A stretch of DNA of 30,963 bases from Bordetella parapertussis (GCA_945900685.1 CAMDJS010000011.1:1-30963), one strand, 5' to 3'. Counted from the stretch's first letter, positions 10,101 to 17,887 are shown. Notes: generated by a model not told the origin, from the letters alone. Translations and numbers: made by a program.

Positions 10101-10808
10101 GAATGGCAGGCGCAGCAAGGCTGGCCCTCGGCGCTGACGAACACGGATACACCTGACTTCACCCAACAAGCTTGGACGCAGTTCATCACTCGCAAGACCC
10201 GCGCATTGCAACTGGCACCGCGTGCAATGGCGATGCTGCCAGACTGGATAACCGGTGTGATCACCACGCCCCTGCCGCTGTCCAGCAACCTGCCTCACAC
10301 CAAGCCCTTGGTGCTTCACCAACTCACACCCTCACACCAATGGCCTGAGATGGAATTCAACATCACTGCAGATACTGTGAACAGCGAATTCGTCGACAAG
10401 CTGATTCAACAGCATGTGTTGCCAGAACTTGCAAGACCGCCATTGCAAGCGCGCGTATTACAAGGCATGCTCACCGGCTTCATGGACTTGGTGTGCGAGC
10501 ACGACAAGCAATTTTGGGTGTTGGATTACAAATCCAATTGGCTGTCTTCTTACGAACCCGTTCAGCTCAATGCCGCGGTTTTAGATAAGCGCTATGACGT
10601 GCAATATGTGTTGTACCTGCTGGCCTTGCACCGTTTGCTATCTTCCAGGCTTGCAGATTACGACTACAACAAACATGTGGGTGGCGCTATCTACTTGTTT
10701 TTACGCGGCATACACACCGAGGGTGCGGGTGTGCATTGCATCAAACCCCCATTGACTTTGATCGACCAACTCGACCAAGCTTTCAAGGGGTCAAAGCCAT
10801 GCGTTTGA
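7152..10808 (+). CDS. recB: Exodeoxyribonuclease V subunit beta (RecB)
   Basis: RecB is the 3'-5' SF1A helicase and the only nuclease of RecBCD. It processes double-strand breaks and loads RecA. The 1218-residue product carries Walker A (ASAGTGKT, residues about 19-26), the Walker B region VDEFQDTDPWQYQ (about 402), GDPKQAIYSFRGAD (about 436), TFHKSKGLEYPLVFVPF (about 762) and LLYVALTRAKRG (about 806). The C-terminal RecB nuclease domain is intact: GADYGSLLHDLLE gives the metal-binding histidine, and GFMDLVCEHDKQFWVLDYKSN gives the two aspartates and lysine of the PD-(D/E)xK-type site. A low-complexity acidic linker at about residues 930-960 joins helicase and nuclease. The gene overlaps recC by 4 nt and recD by 10 nt. 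Confidence 0.97.
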   Translation: MNTLNPLRMPLTGRQVIEASAGTGKTWTLAALYVRLVIGHGRRDNASLGPSQILVMTFTEAATAELRERIRKRLHEAALWFDQIQTGQTTGKDPFLQALSADIPPDQWSASASRLHLAAQAMDEAAIYTIHGWSRRMLSSFALLSRDLFEQTHLDNPTELLQQLVRDHWRQWYYPLPLGFQHVLLNELGSDPDTLLEHIQSLWKQWDVKPPADSVTDSDLKEQANCAVQPTPADILSVFATWQSEYDALSHKVRQAWRPALADALRDARHAKLIAGPGITTPHFLKWVIELETWIVNDQTIRPETLARFTAENLKERGWVKAVDIPAFQLIGDLVAFTDIKPDCKIPLIEHAAHAIRQAYQEAKQNQSVFDFNDLLQRLHQALHADKGELAAAIRQQYPVAMVDEFQDTDPWQYQSLDRIYHLDHVDEVNAFVMIGDPKQAIYSFRGADLNTYLLARQTAFACDPQACHTLDTNYRSTPGLVNAVNRIFSNIPRPFRSGDQTIEFTKVHSAADVQPLSDAQGQPLAPLTFWHLPLPPGITDKPYWPADLHVQTMAYGFASQMTKLLKQHQDIHPGQMAVLVRSHAHAQAMQSALSRVGLPSVFLSDHANVYQSAEATDLWRVLRAISMPRHSRWLRSAMASGLWGWSVPTLAQTMHNPDVTDALAEACQQWLLQWQQHGVLPMLYQWMHSQGIAQRLIAQPLGERRLTNLLHLGELLQTAAAGLQGPQALLHFLAQHIQSSSDNPEEQKMRLETDAHCVQVITFHKSKGLEYPLVFVPFLGSFKTSSARKDEDDDADISESSVDEDMRLLYVALTRAKRGMWLGLAPTSNSLSGEGKKLNLSAISELLNRVTHLDVADRLQNLFDNDSDITVAELPIKANMLYEHSATEQTHTPALTAHRQNYARWWTASFSSLTRGIHAGTQRDEARTDASIDAAASNHPEDSSGGTQAQADPDENHTSPAPSVWQNFPKGADYGSLLHDLLEWQAQQGWPSALTNTDTPDFTQQAWTQFITRKTRALQLAPRAMAMLPDWITGVITTPLPLSSNLPHTKPLVLHQLTPSHQWPEMEFNITADTVNSEFVDKLIQQHVLPELARPPLQARVLQGMLTGFMDLVCEHDKQFWVLDYKSNWLSSYEPVQLNAAVLDKRYDVQYVLYLLALHRLLSSRLADYDYNKHVGGAIYLFLRGIHTEGAGVHCIKPPLTLIDQLDQAFKGSKPCV

Positions 10809-12538
10809 GCGACATCACCGACAACGCCTGGCCGGGGGCAGCAGCAACACCTTTAAGCGGGCTGGATATCGCACTGGCACAGTTTTGCCATGGCATGCAA
10901 GCCTCCTCTGACATTCGACACCGCTGGCTGGCGGCCTTGGTCAGCCACCAATGGGGGCGCGGCCATGCGTGTCTGGATTTAAGTCAATCGCCAGAGCAAA
11001 CCGCCATCGCGCTTTCTTGGAGCCCGGAACAATTGCAAGCCTTGCCTGCTGACTTGGCCGTTGCCGCTCACCACATACCTTGGATACAAGGCGATAACTC
11101 GCCGCTGGTGCTGTCTGCTCAGCGCTTGTATTTGCGGCGCGCATGGCAAGCTGAACAAACCATCCAAGCAAATCTGGCAACCCGCTTGCAGCAAACCCTG
11201 CATGTGCCAGCAGACCTTGAGCAGCAGCTTGACGAACTTTTCGGGCCAAGCGGCAGCACAACCGACTGGCAACGCCAAGCTTGCGCCCATGCAGCCCAAC
11301 ACGCAGTGACCCTGATCACTGGCGGACCCGGCACCGGCAAAACCACCACGGTGGTGAAACTGCTCAGACTGTTGCAATCGAACGCGCCCTCTCCTTTGAG
11401 TGTGGTGTTGACTGCGCCCACCGGCAAGGCAGCTGCTCGCCTGACCCAAACCCTGTCGAATGCACGCACACAACTTCCCTCGGATCAAGCAGCCTTGCTT
11501 GGCAGTCAAGCACAAACCTTGCACCGCTGGCTGCTGTCAGTGGATGCAGACCAGACGGGTTTGACACCCGATGTGGTCGTGGTTGACGAAGCTTCCATGA
11601 TCGATCTGGAGATGATGGCGCGCTTGCTGCTAGCGGTTCCTTTGTCTGCGCGTTTGGTTTTACTGGGCGACAAAGACCAACTCGCTTCGGTGGAAGCCGG
11701 CGCTGTGATGGCGCAACTGTGTCAAAGCAAGCTGCTGTCACCCCACACCATCAGCTTGCTACACAGTCACCGTTTCAATGACAAAGAAGGTATTGGCCAA
11801 TGGGCGAGAGCCGCCAACAGCGGGGACACCCCGACCTTGAAACAACTGTGGGCGCAAACACCTGAAGCCTGTTTTCAAGAAGCTGTCGTGGTGTCTCGCT
11901 TGAGCGTGACGAACAGCACAGACGCTGCCACCTTGCAAAAAGTCACTTCAAGTTGGCAGCCATGGTTGACAGAACTGTCAGCATTCCAACGCAGCGGCGC
12001 GGTTTGTGACGATCAGCAAGCACTCGCTTTGTTAAAGAGTTTTTCACGCACAGGCGTGCTGTGTGCCTTGCGCGAGGGGCGCTGGGGTGTTCACGCCTTC
12101 AACCGACAATTGCAACTCGCGCTGGGTTTTCCAGATACGCCTTGGTTCACTGGGCGTCCTGTCATGGCCAGACGCAACGATTACGCGCTGGGCACCATGA
12201 ACGGTGATTTAGGTCTTTGCCTGCCCCGCTTGGTGAATGGTGTTGTCAGATTGCGTGTGGCATTTGCAGATGCGCAAGCAGGCGTGCGCTGGCAAGTGCC
12301 GGGTCGCCTAGACGATGTCGACACGGTGTTCGCCATGACCGTGCACCAATCGCAGGGCTCAGAATTTGAGCAAGTGCTGCTGGTGTTGCCGGACAGAACC
12401 TCGCCGATTTTGACCCGCGAACTCATCTACACAGGCATGACCCGGGCGCGCCAGCAATTGTGTGTTTGGGCACCTGCGCATGCCCTGCTGTACACGGCTT
12501 GTGAGCGTCAGGTGCAGCGCAGCGGCGGGCTGGATTGA
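10799..12538 (+). CDS. recD: Exodeoxyribonuclease V subunit alpha (RecD)
   Basis: RecD is the 5'-3' SF1B helicase of RecBCD and is needed for its nuclease activity. The 579-residue product has Walker A GGPGTGKTTT (about residues 175-184), TAPTGKAAARL, Walker B VVVDEASMID (about 260), LVLLGDKDQLASVEAGAV, TVHQSQGSEFEQVLLVLP (about 514) and GMTRARQQL (about 545), so all helicase motifs are present. Length is slightly below E. coli RecD (608). ATG 10799 is chosen because AAGGGG (10785-10790) lies 8 nt upstream and the product then begins MRLSDITDNAW. The frame is open further upstream, but only within recB. With recC and recB in the same operon, the AddAB alternative is excluded here. Confidence 0.96.
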   Translation: MRLSDITDNAWPGAAATPLSGLDIALAQFCHGMQASSDIRHRWLAALVSHQWGRGHACLDLSQSPEQTAIALSWSPEQLQALPADLAVAAHHIPWIQGDNSPLVLSAQRLYLRRAWQAEQTIQANLATRLQQTLHVPADLEQQLDELFGPSGSTTDWQRQACAHAAQHAVTLITGGPGTGKTTTVVKLLRLLQSNAPSPLSVVLTAPTGKAAARLTQTLSNARTQLPSDQAALLGSQAQTLHRWLLSVDADQTGLTPDVVVVDEASMIDLEMMARLLLAVPLSARLVLLGDKDQLASVEAGAVMAQLCQSKLLSPHTISLLHSHRFNDKEGIGQWARAANSGDTPTLKQLWAQTPEACFQEAVVVSRLSVTNSTDAATLQKVTSSWQPWLTELSAFQRSGAVCDDQQALALLKSFSRTGVLCALREGRWGVHAFNRQLQLALGFPDTPWFTGRPVMARRNDYALGTMNGDLGLCLPRLVNGVVRLRVAFADAQAGVRWQVPGRLDDVDTVFAMTVHQSQGSEFEQVLLVLPDRTSPILTRELIYTGMTRARQQLCVWAPAHALLYTACERQVQRSGGLD

Positions 12539-12579
12539 AGCCCCACACAGCGACTTTTCTTCAATGGCAAAATAGCGCC

Positions 12580-13056
12580 ATGAAACCCATCAGTTGTATG
12601 AAATGGATACTCACTCTGTGCTTACTCAGCCAGCCTTGGCTGGCCCGTGCAGAATGGGAAAAAGTCGATGAAAACCATTTGGCCGTCGTCTACATCGACC
12701 CCGACAAAATCCGCGCCAGCAGCGTTTTTCCTCAAGCATGGCATTTGATTGACTTGAACGACAAATCCAAATCAGGTGTTAAATCGCGTATGGTGCTGAT
12801 GGAATACGATTGCCACGAATTCCGCCGACGCTCACTGGCATTCGCTTCCAAATCTGAAGCCATGGGTGAAGGCAAAACGCTTTTCACCAGCACCCAATCC
12901 ACCTCGTGGAAACCAGTCAGCGGGGACACGGTAGCTGAAAAAGTCATTGAAATGTTGTGCGGCCAAAGCTCCTCACCCAAAGGCCACAGCAAGGGCAAAG
13001 ACGACAAGGCCGCTCCCGCCAAGGATGCACATGGCGACGCCAAACCCAGCCATTGA
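12580..13056 (+). CDS. Exported protein of the surface-adhesin E type
   Basis: The product (158 residues from ATG 12580) begins with a signal peptide, MKWILTLCLLSQPWLARA, followed by EWEKVDENHLAVVYIDPDKIR. The pattern of a tryptophan near the mature N-terminus, then VYIDPDKIR, then a central YDCHEFRRRSLAF and a second cysteine (EMLCG), fits the short periplasmic or surface domain annotated as surface-adhesin protein E. The two cysteines could form a disulfide. The C-terminal 30 residues are a Lys/Asp/Ala-rich tail with no predicted fold. Function is not established: adhesin E of Haemophilus binds host proteins, but environmental relatives are uncharacterised. ATG 12598 is an equally good start. 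It lies 41 nt after recD without a clear ribosome binding site. Confidence 0.6.
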   Translation: MKPISCMKWILTLCLLSQPWLARAEWEKVDENHLAVVYIDPDKIRASSVFPQAWHLIDLNDKSKSGVKSRMVLMEYDCHEFRRRSLAFASKSEAMGEGKTLFTSTQSTSWKPVSGDTVAEKVIEMLCGQSSSPKGHSKGKDDKAAPAKDAHGDAKPSH

Positions 13057-13071
13057 TCACAGAGGATCCCC

Positions 13072-13407
13072 ATGCAAGTCAACAAACACACCGAGCATTT
13101 CGCCACCGCGCCTCAACTGGCCCCGGAACACATGGCACCAATTGCTCAACATGGTTTTCACACCGTCATTAACAACCGTCCGGACATGGAAGGCGGCCCG
13201 GACCAACCCACTTCAGCACAAATGCAAGTCGCAGCAGAAGCGGCTGGTTTGGTTTATCACTATTTGCCGGTGATCAGTGGTGCATACTCGCCTGAACAAG
13301 TGACGCAAATGGCTGACTTGGTCAATGACGCGCCCGGCCCGGTATTGGCTTTTTGCCGCAGCGGCGCACGCTCCACACAGTTATGGATGATGGGCCAACA
13401 GTCCTGA
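13072..13407 (+). CDS. DUF442 / Blh-like protein (TIGR01244 type)
   Basis: A compact 111-residue cytoplasmic protein that recalls the N-terminal domain of the Blh family, variously described as protein-tyrosine-phosphatase-like or a possible sulfur transferase. Visible landmarks are FHTVINNRPDMEGGPDQPTS, AGLVYHYLPVISG and the signature loop VLAFCRSGARSTQLW. There the cysteine, followed four residues later by arginine, forms the anion-binding loop. In larger homologues this domain is fused to a persulfide dioxygenase-like beta-lactamase fold; here it stands alone. The start is preceded by AGAGGA. It ends 14 nt from the convergent end of pqqE. Fold assignment is solid, the reaction is not known. 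Confidence 0.8.
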   Translation: MQVNKHTEHFATAPQLAPEHMAPIAQHGFHTVINNRPDMEGGPDQPTSAQMQVAAEAAGLVYHYLPVISGAYSPEQVTQMADLVNDAPGPVLAFCRSGARSTQLWMMGQQS

Positions 13408-13421
13408 CATAAGGCGCTGTC

Positions 13422-14579
13422 TTAAGAGTCGACCGAGCTCAACTTGCGTGAATTGATCGGATCGCGAAACACCAGTGGCTTGACCTCGACACGTTTCACG
13501 TCCGGTACCTGGGCATAAGCCACCGCATCCAGCACCACCTGATGGTGTTCGGATTTGTCACACACAGGATCGGCATTGGCAGCGTCGCCGGTCAACATCA
13601 GCGCCTGACATCGACAGCCGCCCAAATCTTTTTCTTTTTCTGGACAAGTGCTGCAAGGCTCTTTCATCCAAGCATCGCCCCGGTAATGGTTGAACGATTC
13701 AGACTCGTACCAAATGTCTTTGACCGTCATGTCCTTCACATTGGGAAACTCCAAATGCTTGATCATCTTGGCGGTGTGACAAGGCAGAGCAGAGCCATCT
13801 GGCGTGATGGTCAGGAAAATATTGCCCCAGCCGTTCATGCATTTTTTCGGGCGGGTTTCATAGTAATCGGGCACGACAAAAAAGATTTTCAATTTGTCGC
13901 CCAGCTTTTCACGGTATTCGTTGGTCACGCGTTCGGCGCGTTGCAATTGCTCGCGGCTGGGCATGAGGCCGTCGCGGTTGAGTTGCGCCCATGAATAGTA
14001 TTGGCTGTTGGCCAGTTCCAAGTATTCAGCGCCAAGGTCCACCGCCAGTTCGATGATTTTGTCTATGTAGTCAATGTTCAAACGGTGGATGACGCAATTG
14101 AGCACCATGGGCCAGCCGTTGGACTGAATCAGCTCCGCAGCTTTTTGCTTTAAAGCAAAGGTTTTGGTGTGCGATAAAAAGTCGTTCAACTCACGCGTGG
14201 AATCTTGGAACGACAACTGCACATGGTCCAGCCCTGCGTCTTTCAATGCCTTGGCGCGCTCAGGCGTAAAGCCAATGCCGGAGGTGAGCAAGTTGGTGTA
14301 AAAACCCAGCTTGTGCGCTTCGGCCACCAACTCTTCCAAATCATCACGCACCAGCGGTTCACCGCCTGAAAACCCGCATTGCACGCTACCTGCGGCACGC
14401 GCGTCGCGCAGTACTTTGATCCATTCCTGCGTGGTCAACTCGGGGCCGTGCTTTGTGTAATCCACCGGGTTGTAACAAAACACGCAATGCAAAGGACAGG
14501 CATACGTGACCTCAGCCAACAACCACAAAGGCGGCCCGACAGTGACTTCTTTGCCGTTGACTGTCGGTGTTGTCATCAT
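13422..14579 (-). CDS. pqqE: PqqA peptide cyclase, radical SAM protein PqqE
   Basis: PqqE forms the carbon-carbon bond between the glutamate and tyrosine of PqqA, the first step of PQQ synthesis. From ATG 14579 the product has 385 residues. The SAM-cluster motif CPLHCVFC (C28, C32, C35) follows GPPLWLLAEVTYA. GFSGGEPLVRDDLEEL is the GGE-type SAM-binding motif. The C-terminal SPASM region has KKCMNGWGNIFLTITPDGSALPC, then CSTCPEKEKDLGGCRC and a final VCDKSEHH, giving ligands for the auxiliary clusters. ATG 14579 overlaps the pqqD stop as ATGA, which is why I prefer it to an in-frame ATG 12 nt further upstream. Last gene of the operon. Confidence 0.97.
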   Translation of the reverse strand: MMTTPTVNGKEVTVGPPLWLLAEVTYACPLHCVFCYNPVDYTKHGPELTTQEWIKVLRDARAAGSVQCGFSGGEPLVRDDLEELVAEAHKLGFYTNLLTSGIGFTPERAKALKDAGLDHVQLSFQDSTRELNDFLSHTKTFALKQKAAELIQSNGWPMVLNCVIHRLNIDYIDKIIELAVDLGAEYLELANSQYYSWAQLNRDGLMPSREQLQRAERVTNEYREKLGDKLKIFFVVPDYYETRPKKCMNGWGNIFLTITPDGSALPCHTAKMIKHLEFPNVKDMTVKDIWYESESFNHYRGDAWMKEPCSTCPEKEKDLGGCRCQALMLTGDAANADPVCDKSEHHQVVLDAVAYAQVPDVKRVEVKPLVFRDPINSRKLSSVDS

Positions 14580-14854
14580 GCTTTTACCCATCCTTGTTTG
14601 TCAGCGATTTCAAGAAAGGCCAGCACGTCGTTTTGCAAACCCGTGGCTTCGAAATCTTTTTCCAGCTCGGCAATCAGCGCGGTAACGGTTTTTTTGCCGT
14701 CCAATCGCTTGATGATTTCTCCCGCGCTGCCGTTCAACTTGACCATACCCTCGGGGTAGAGCAACACCCAAGACTGCTGCACTTCTTCCCATTGCAGTCG
14801 AAACATCGTTGACAGTGATGGACTGCTGTTCAGAACAGTTTCATCGTTAGTCAT
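14576..14854 (-). CDS. pqqD: PQQ biosynthesis peptide chaperone PqqD
   Basis: PqqD is a small RiPP recognition element that binds the PqqA precursor and presents it to PqqE. The 92-residue product has the family pattern [36 protein letters not shown], followed by [35 protein letters not shown]. The winged-helix core begins at about residue 18. ATG 14854 (MTNDETVLN) is chosen because it overlaps the end of pqqC by 8 nt, as expected for a coupled operon. The frame is open further upstream only inside pqqC. It is a separate gene here rather than a fusion to pqqC or pqqE. Confidence 0.95.
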   Translation of the reverse strand: MTNDETVLNSSPSLSTMFRLQWEEVQQSWVLLYPEGMVKLNGSAGEIIKRLDGKKTVTALIAELEKDFEATGLQNDVLAFLEIADKQGWVKA

Positions 14855-15611
14855 GTTTAGGCCCGGTGATTTGTACCTTGCACTGGTCGAGCATGATGGC
14901 GTCCGCCAGCGACCACAACACATTGAGTTTGAACTGCAGTATTTCCAACGCGCGTTCTTGCATGGCGCGGGTCTGGCTGAAATAGTTCAAGGTGAATGTC
15001 AAACCATGCGCCACATCGCGGCGCGCTTGCGTCAAACGGTTTTTGAAATACTGCAAACCAGTGGCATCCACCCACGGGTATTTTTCCGGCCAGGTGTCAA
15101 TGCGTTGCTGGTGAATATGCGGCGCAAACAGCTCGGTCAAACTCGAAGCCACCGCTTCTTGCCAAGGCTGACGGCGAGCGAAATTGACATACGCGTCAAC
15201 CGCAAAGCGGCTGGCAGGTGCCACATAACGCAACGAAGTGACATCGTCACGACTCAAACCTACGGCTTGCCCCAGATGTATCCAGGCTTCGATACCACCT
15301 TCGTCTTTCAAGCCATTCAATTCGAAACCGTCATGGTCCAGAATGCGCAAAATCCATTCGCGCCGGATTTCACGGTCGTCGCAGTTAGACAAAATCGCCG
15401 CGTCTTTGAGGGGAATGGAGATTTGGTAGTAAAACCGATTGGCCACCCAGCCGCGCAGTTGTGCGGCGTTGAGTTTGCCTTCGGCCATCATCACGTGAAA
15501 CGGATGGTGTATGTGGTAGCTGGTGCTTTTGCCACGCAGCAAAGTTTCAAATTCTTCAGCGTTCCAAGTTGTGCGTGTGTCCGCCTTGGCCTGGTTCATT
15601 GCATTGTTCAC
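14847..15611 (-). CDS. pqqC: Pyrroloquinoline-quinone synthase PqqC
   Basis: PqqC catalyses the last step of PQQ synthesis, ring closure and oxygen-dependent eight-electron oxidation, without metal or cofactor, in a heme-oxygenase-like all-helical fold. The 254-residue product shows the diagnostic segments [56 protein letters not shown] and [14 protein letters not shown], and later [20 protein letters not shown]. The active-site histidines and the tyrosine-arginine pair fall in these segments. Length matches the family (about 250). Its start overlaps pqqB by 4 nt and its end overlaps pqqD. Confidence 0.97.
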   Translation of the reverse strand: MNNAMNQAKADTRTTWNAEEFETLLRGKSTSYHIHHPFHVMMAEGKLNAAQLRGWVANRFYYQISIPLKDAAILSNCDDREIRREWILRILDHDGFELNGLKDEGGIEAWIHLGQAVGLSRDDVTSLRYVAPASRFAVDAYVNFARRQPWQEAVASSLTELFAPHIHQQRIDTWPEKYPWVDATGLQYFKNRLTQARRDVAHGLTFTLNYFSQTRAMQERALEILQFKLNVLWSLADAIMLDQCKVQITGPKHD

Positions 15612-16522
15612 AGTTCAATCTCCATGCCGTCAAAGGCCACCTCGATGCCGTGTGCAGTCAAGGTCTGGCGCTGTGGGCTACTGTCGTCCAAAATCGGATT
15701 GGTGTTGTTGATGTGGATCAAAATTTTTCTGACATGACTGGGTAATTTGTCCAGCCATTCCATCATGCCGTCGGCGCCGCTTTGCGGCATGTGTCCCATG
15801 GCGCGTGATGTTTTTTTCGATGCGCCCAAAGCAATCATCTCGTCGTCAGTCCAAAGTGTGCCGTCGACCAACACGCAATCGGCTTGTTGCATAGCCTGCC
15901 ACACATGCGGCTCCATTTGACCCAAGCCGGGCGCGTAAAACAAGGTCTTGCCGCTGGCTTGGTCTTTCACACTCAAGCCAACGTTGTCACCCGGTTGCGG
16001 TTTGTCGCGGTGCGGTGAATAAGGCGGCGCGTTGCTGATCAGAGGGAGTGCTTCAAACTGCAAACCAGAGAGGCTGGGCACTTGGAAAGCCGTTTGCAAT
16101 TGCAATGCCTTCCAATCGATGCCGCAGTAATGTTCAAGCACTTTGAACAAGGGGTTGCCGGTGCTGAGGTCTTCGCGCACCAACGGGTGACAGTACAAAG
16201 GTAATTTTTGGCGGTGTTCGCGCAGCATGAGCAAACCGGTGGTGTGGTCAATTTGCGCGTCCATCAGCAGGACGGCGGCAATGCCGGTATCGCGCAAAGC
16301 GCGTGCCGGTTGCAATGCGGGAAAGGCCTTGATTTGTTGCAACACATCGGGCGAGGCGTTGACCAGCAGCCAGTCTGTTTGGTTGGCCGTGACCGCAATC
16401 GAAGACTGGGTGCGGGGTAAATGGTGACGGCTGCCGCTGCGCACCGCGCTGCACTGCGGGCAATTGCAATTCCATTGAGGGAAACCACCGCCTGCGGCAG
16501 AACCTAGTACATGTATCTTCAA
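15608..16522 (-). CDS. pqqB: PQQ biosynthesis protein PqqB
   Basis: PqqB is a metallo-beta-lactamase-fold protein required for PQQ synthesis, reported to hydroxylate the tyrosine of the crosslinked precursor. The 304-residue product begins [20 protein letters not shown] and has the structural zinc motif C19-x-C21-x2-C24. [18 protein letters not shown] corresponds to the degenerate metal site of the family. [15 protein letters not shown] and [13 protein letters not shown] are also typical. The start codon is TTG (16520-16522); there is no ATG near the conserved N-terminus and no evident Shine-Dalgarno sequence. A terminator-like hairpin ends only about 15 nt upstream, so expression is probably low relative to pqqA. 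Confidence 0.95.
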   Translation of the reverse strand: MKIHVLGSAAGGGFPQWNCNCPQCSAVRSGSRHHLPRTQSSIAVTANQTDWLLVNASPDVLQQIKAFPALQPARALRDTGIAAVLLMDAQIDHTTGLLMLREHRQKLPLYCHPLVREDLSTGNPLFKVLEHYCGIDWKALQLQTAFQVPSLSGLQFEALPLISNAPPYSPHRDKPQPGDNVGLSVKDQASGKTLFYAPGLGQMEPHVWQAMQQADCVLVDGTLWTDDEMIALGASKKTSRAMGHMPQSGADGMMEWLDKLPSHVRKILIHINNTNPILDDSSPQRQTLTAHGIEVAFDGMEIEL

Positions 16523-16536
16523 AATAGCGCCGCTTT

Positions 16537-16560
16537 AAAAAAAAACCGCGTCAAGCGCGG
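16537..16560 (-). terminator. Second intrinsic terminator between pqqA and pqqB
   Basis: Read on the minus strand, CCGCG (16560-16556) and CGCGG (16550-16546) form a 5-bp all-GC stem with a 5-nt loop, followed by nine T (16545-16537). It comes after the larger hairpin and directly before the pqqB start. Confidence 0.65.
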
Positions 16561-16580
16561 AACATCAAACCCATAACCAT

Positions 16581-16613
16581 AAAAAAAGGTCTGCCGGGTT
16601 GCCCCGACAGACC
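16581..16613 (-). terminator. Intrinsic terminator or attenuator after pqqA
   Basis: On the minus strand the arms GGTCTGTCGGG (16613-16603) and CCCGGCAGACC (16598-16588) pair along 11 positions with one G-T pair, around a 4-nt loop. Seven T follow (16587-16581). The hairpin starts about 10 nt after the pqqA stop. Partial termination here would make far more precursor mRNA than enzyme mRNA, as described for other pqq operons. Confidence 0.88.
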
Positions 16614-16622
16614 ACCGTTAAA

Positions 16623-16697
16623 TTAACGGTTAGCGATGTACATGGTGATTTCGAAACCGAAACGCATGTCGCTAGCTGCAGGTGTTTGCCATTTCAT
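16623..16697 (-). CDS. pqqA: PQQ precursor peptide PqqA
   Basis: PqqA is the ribosomally made peptide from which PQQ is cut. The 24-residue product starts MKWQTPAASDMR and ends FGFEITMYIANR. It has the invariant Glu-x-x-x-Tyr pair (E16, Y20) that PqqE crosslinks and the typical MKW start and ANR end. Length equals that of most PqqA peptides (22-26). The Shine-Dalgarno AGGAGA (plus positions 16704-16709) is 6 nt from the ATG, much stronger than that of pqqB. Too short for ordinary gene finders, but unmistakable in context. Confidence 0.97.
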   Translation of the reverse strand: MKWQTPAASDMRFGFEITMYIANR

Positions 16698-16755
16698 GGT
16701 GTATCTCCTAAAGGACGCCGCTGATCACGGCCAATCGTGTACAGAGACATTCCGA

Positions 16756-16767
16756 ACACAGATGTGT
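16756..16767. promoter_or_regulatory. Palindromic ACACA-N2-TGTGT site upstream of pqqA
   Basis: ACACA (16756-16760) and TGTGT (16763-16767) are perfect reverse complements separated by two bases. The site lies in the 212-nt divergent region between pqqA and the iminopeptidase-moxYX unit. It is a candidate operator, for example for the adjacent LuxR-type regulator, but this is a guess from position. Confidence 0.25.
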
Positions 16768-16793
16768 ACTTTGCCTCATTCGCAGGGGTTCGC

Positions 16794-16823
16794 CTATAGG
16801 TAGGACATGGAATCTGCCCTCAA
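16794..16823 (-). promoter_or_regulatory. Candidate pqqA promoter
   Basis: On the minus strand TTGAGG (16823-16818) and CTATAG (16799-16794) are separated by 18 nt, giving a leader of roughly 90 nt before pqqA. The -10 match lies in the 8-bp palindrome CCTATAGG. Fit to consensus is moderate. Confidence 0.3.
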
Positions 16824-16909
16824 GATAATCTGTAGATCAAACTAGGGTTTTTACGCATGGCACCTGCCAAGTGCCGTACTGCGGGCTAAAACGACTAGGA
16901 TCGGGTTCT

Positions 16910-17887
16910 ATGTCGACTTCGCGCACCTCCGATTTATTCCCGCCGATTGAGCCTTACAGGCACGGGTTTTTACCTACCGTAGCCGGTCATGCTGTGTATT
17001 TTGAGGAATGCGGTTCACCTGCGGGCTTGCCGGTGGTGTTTTTGCATGGTGGGCCGGGCAGCGGTTGCGGTCCCAAGCACAGGCAGTTATTCAATCCCGG
17101 CACCACGCGGGTGGTACTGTTCGACCAACGTGCTTGCGGCCGCAGCACTGCGGTTGATCCACTGCGAGAGAACACCACCGCGCATTTGTTGGAGGACATG
17201 GAACGACTGCGTCTGCATTTAGGGATTGAACGCTGGCTGGTGGTCGGCGGTTCATGGGGCGGTGGCTTGGGTTTGGCCTATGCAAGCGCGTATCCCGCTG
17301 TTTGTCTGGGTGCCATCATTCGTGGCGTGTTTTTATCCCGCGCATCCGATTTGCACTGGTTTTTCCATGACGCCCGTCAATGCATGCCGGACGCTTGGGC
17401 AAGTTTGGCGGCAAGTTGCCATTCGGCCAACCCGGAAAAACTGCTTGAGTATGTGTGTCACCGCTTGTTGAAAGAAAGTGATGCCGACGTCTTGCCGCTG
17501 GCCTTGGTCTGGCAAGCCTGGGAAAACGCATTGACGCAGCGCAGTATGTCAGCTGTCGCCAAACTCGCGCCTGGCTCCTCAGAAGGCAAGTCACTGGTGG
17601 CCAAATACCGTTTGCAAAGCCATTACCTGATCAACCAATGTTTTTTTCCGCGCGATGGTTTGCTCACGCATTTGTCTGGCATGCATGAGATGCCGGTCAC
17701 CTTGGTGCATGGCAGGCTCGACTGGATTTGCCGCCCCGAATCTGCTTGGGAAGTACACCAAGCATTGACGCAGAGCCAATTGATGATGGTGGACCACGCA
17801 GGTCACAATCCGTTTGAACAACCCATGACCGGCGTGTTGGTGAAAGCCATCGAAGACATGGTGCAACAACTTTCTAATCAAGGCTGA
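16910..17887 (+). CDS. Proline iminopeptidase-like alpha/beta hydrolase
   Basis: Proline iminopeptidases (family S33) remove N-terminal proline from peptides. The 325-residue product has HGGPGSGCGPKHRQLF (oxyanion region), VVLFDQRACGRS, the nucleophile elbow GGSWGGGLGLAYA (Ser at about 115), the acid in HGRLDWICRP (about 271) and the histidine in DHAGHNP (about 298). These give a complete Ser-Asp-His triad. Most relatives have DQRGCGRS and GGSWGS, so this one differs slightly. ATG 16910 (MSTSRTSDLFPPIEPY) is chosen as the usual family start. The gene ends 6 nt before the sensor kinase and is divergent from pqqA, which suggests a link to that pathway; the substrate is unknown. Confidence 0.85.
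   Translation: MSTSRTSDLFPPIEPYRHGFLPTVAGHAVYFEECGSPAGLPVVFLHGGPGSGCGPKHRQLFNPGTTRVVLFDQRACGRSTAVDPLRENTTAHLLEDMERLRLHLGIERWLVVGGSWGGGLGLAYASAYPAVCLGAIIRGVFLSRASDLHWFFHDARQCMPDAWASLAASCHSANPEKLLEYVCHRLLKESDADVLPLALVWQAWENALTQRSMSAVAKLAPGSSEGKSLVAKYRLQSHYLINQCFFPRDGLLTHLSGMHEMPVTLVHGRLDWICRPESAWEVHQALTQSQLMMVDHAGHNPFEQPMTGVLVKAIEDMVQQLSNQG

Noticed and set aside
14853..15737. 294-codon plus-strand frame opposite pqqC and pqqB
   Set aside because: It lies fully antisense to two unmistakable genes and its product has no recognisable motif; it arises from the codon bias of the minus-strand genes.
12568..16531. The 12-mer CAAAATAGCGCC occurs at 12568-12579 and 16520-16531
   Set aside because: The two copies sit in different contexts (before an ATG on plus; across the pqqB start on minus) with no shared flanks. 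It is best explained as chance or a weak promoter-like sequence, not a repeat family.
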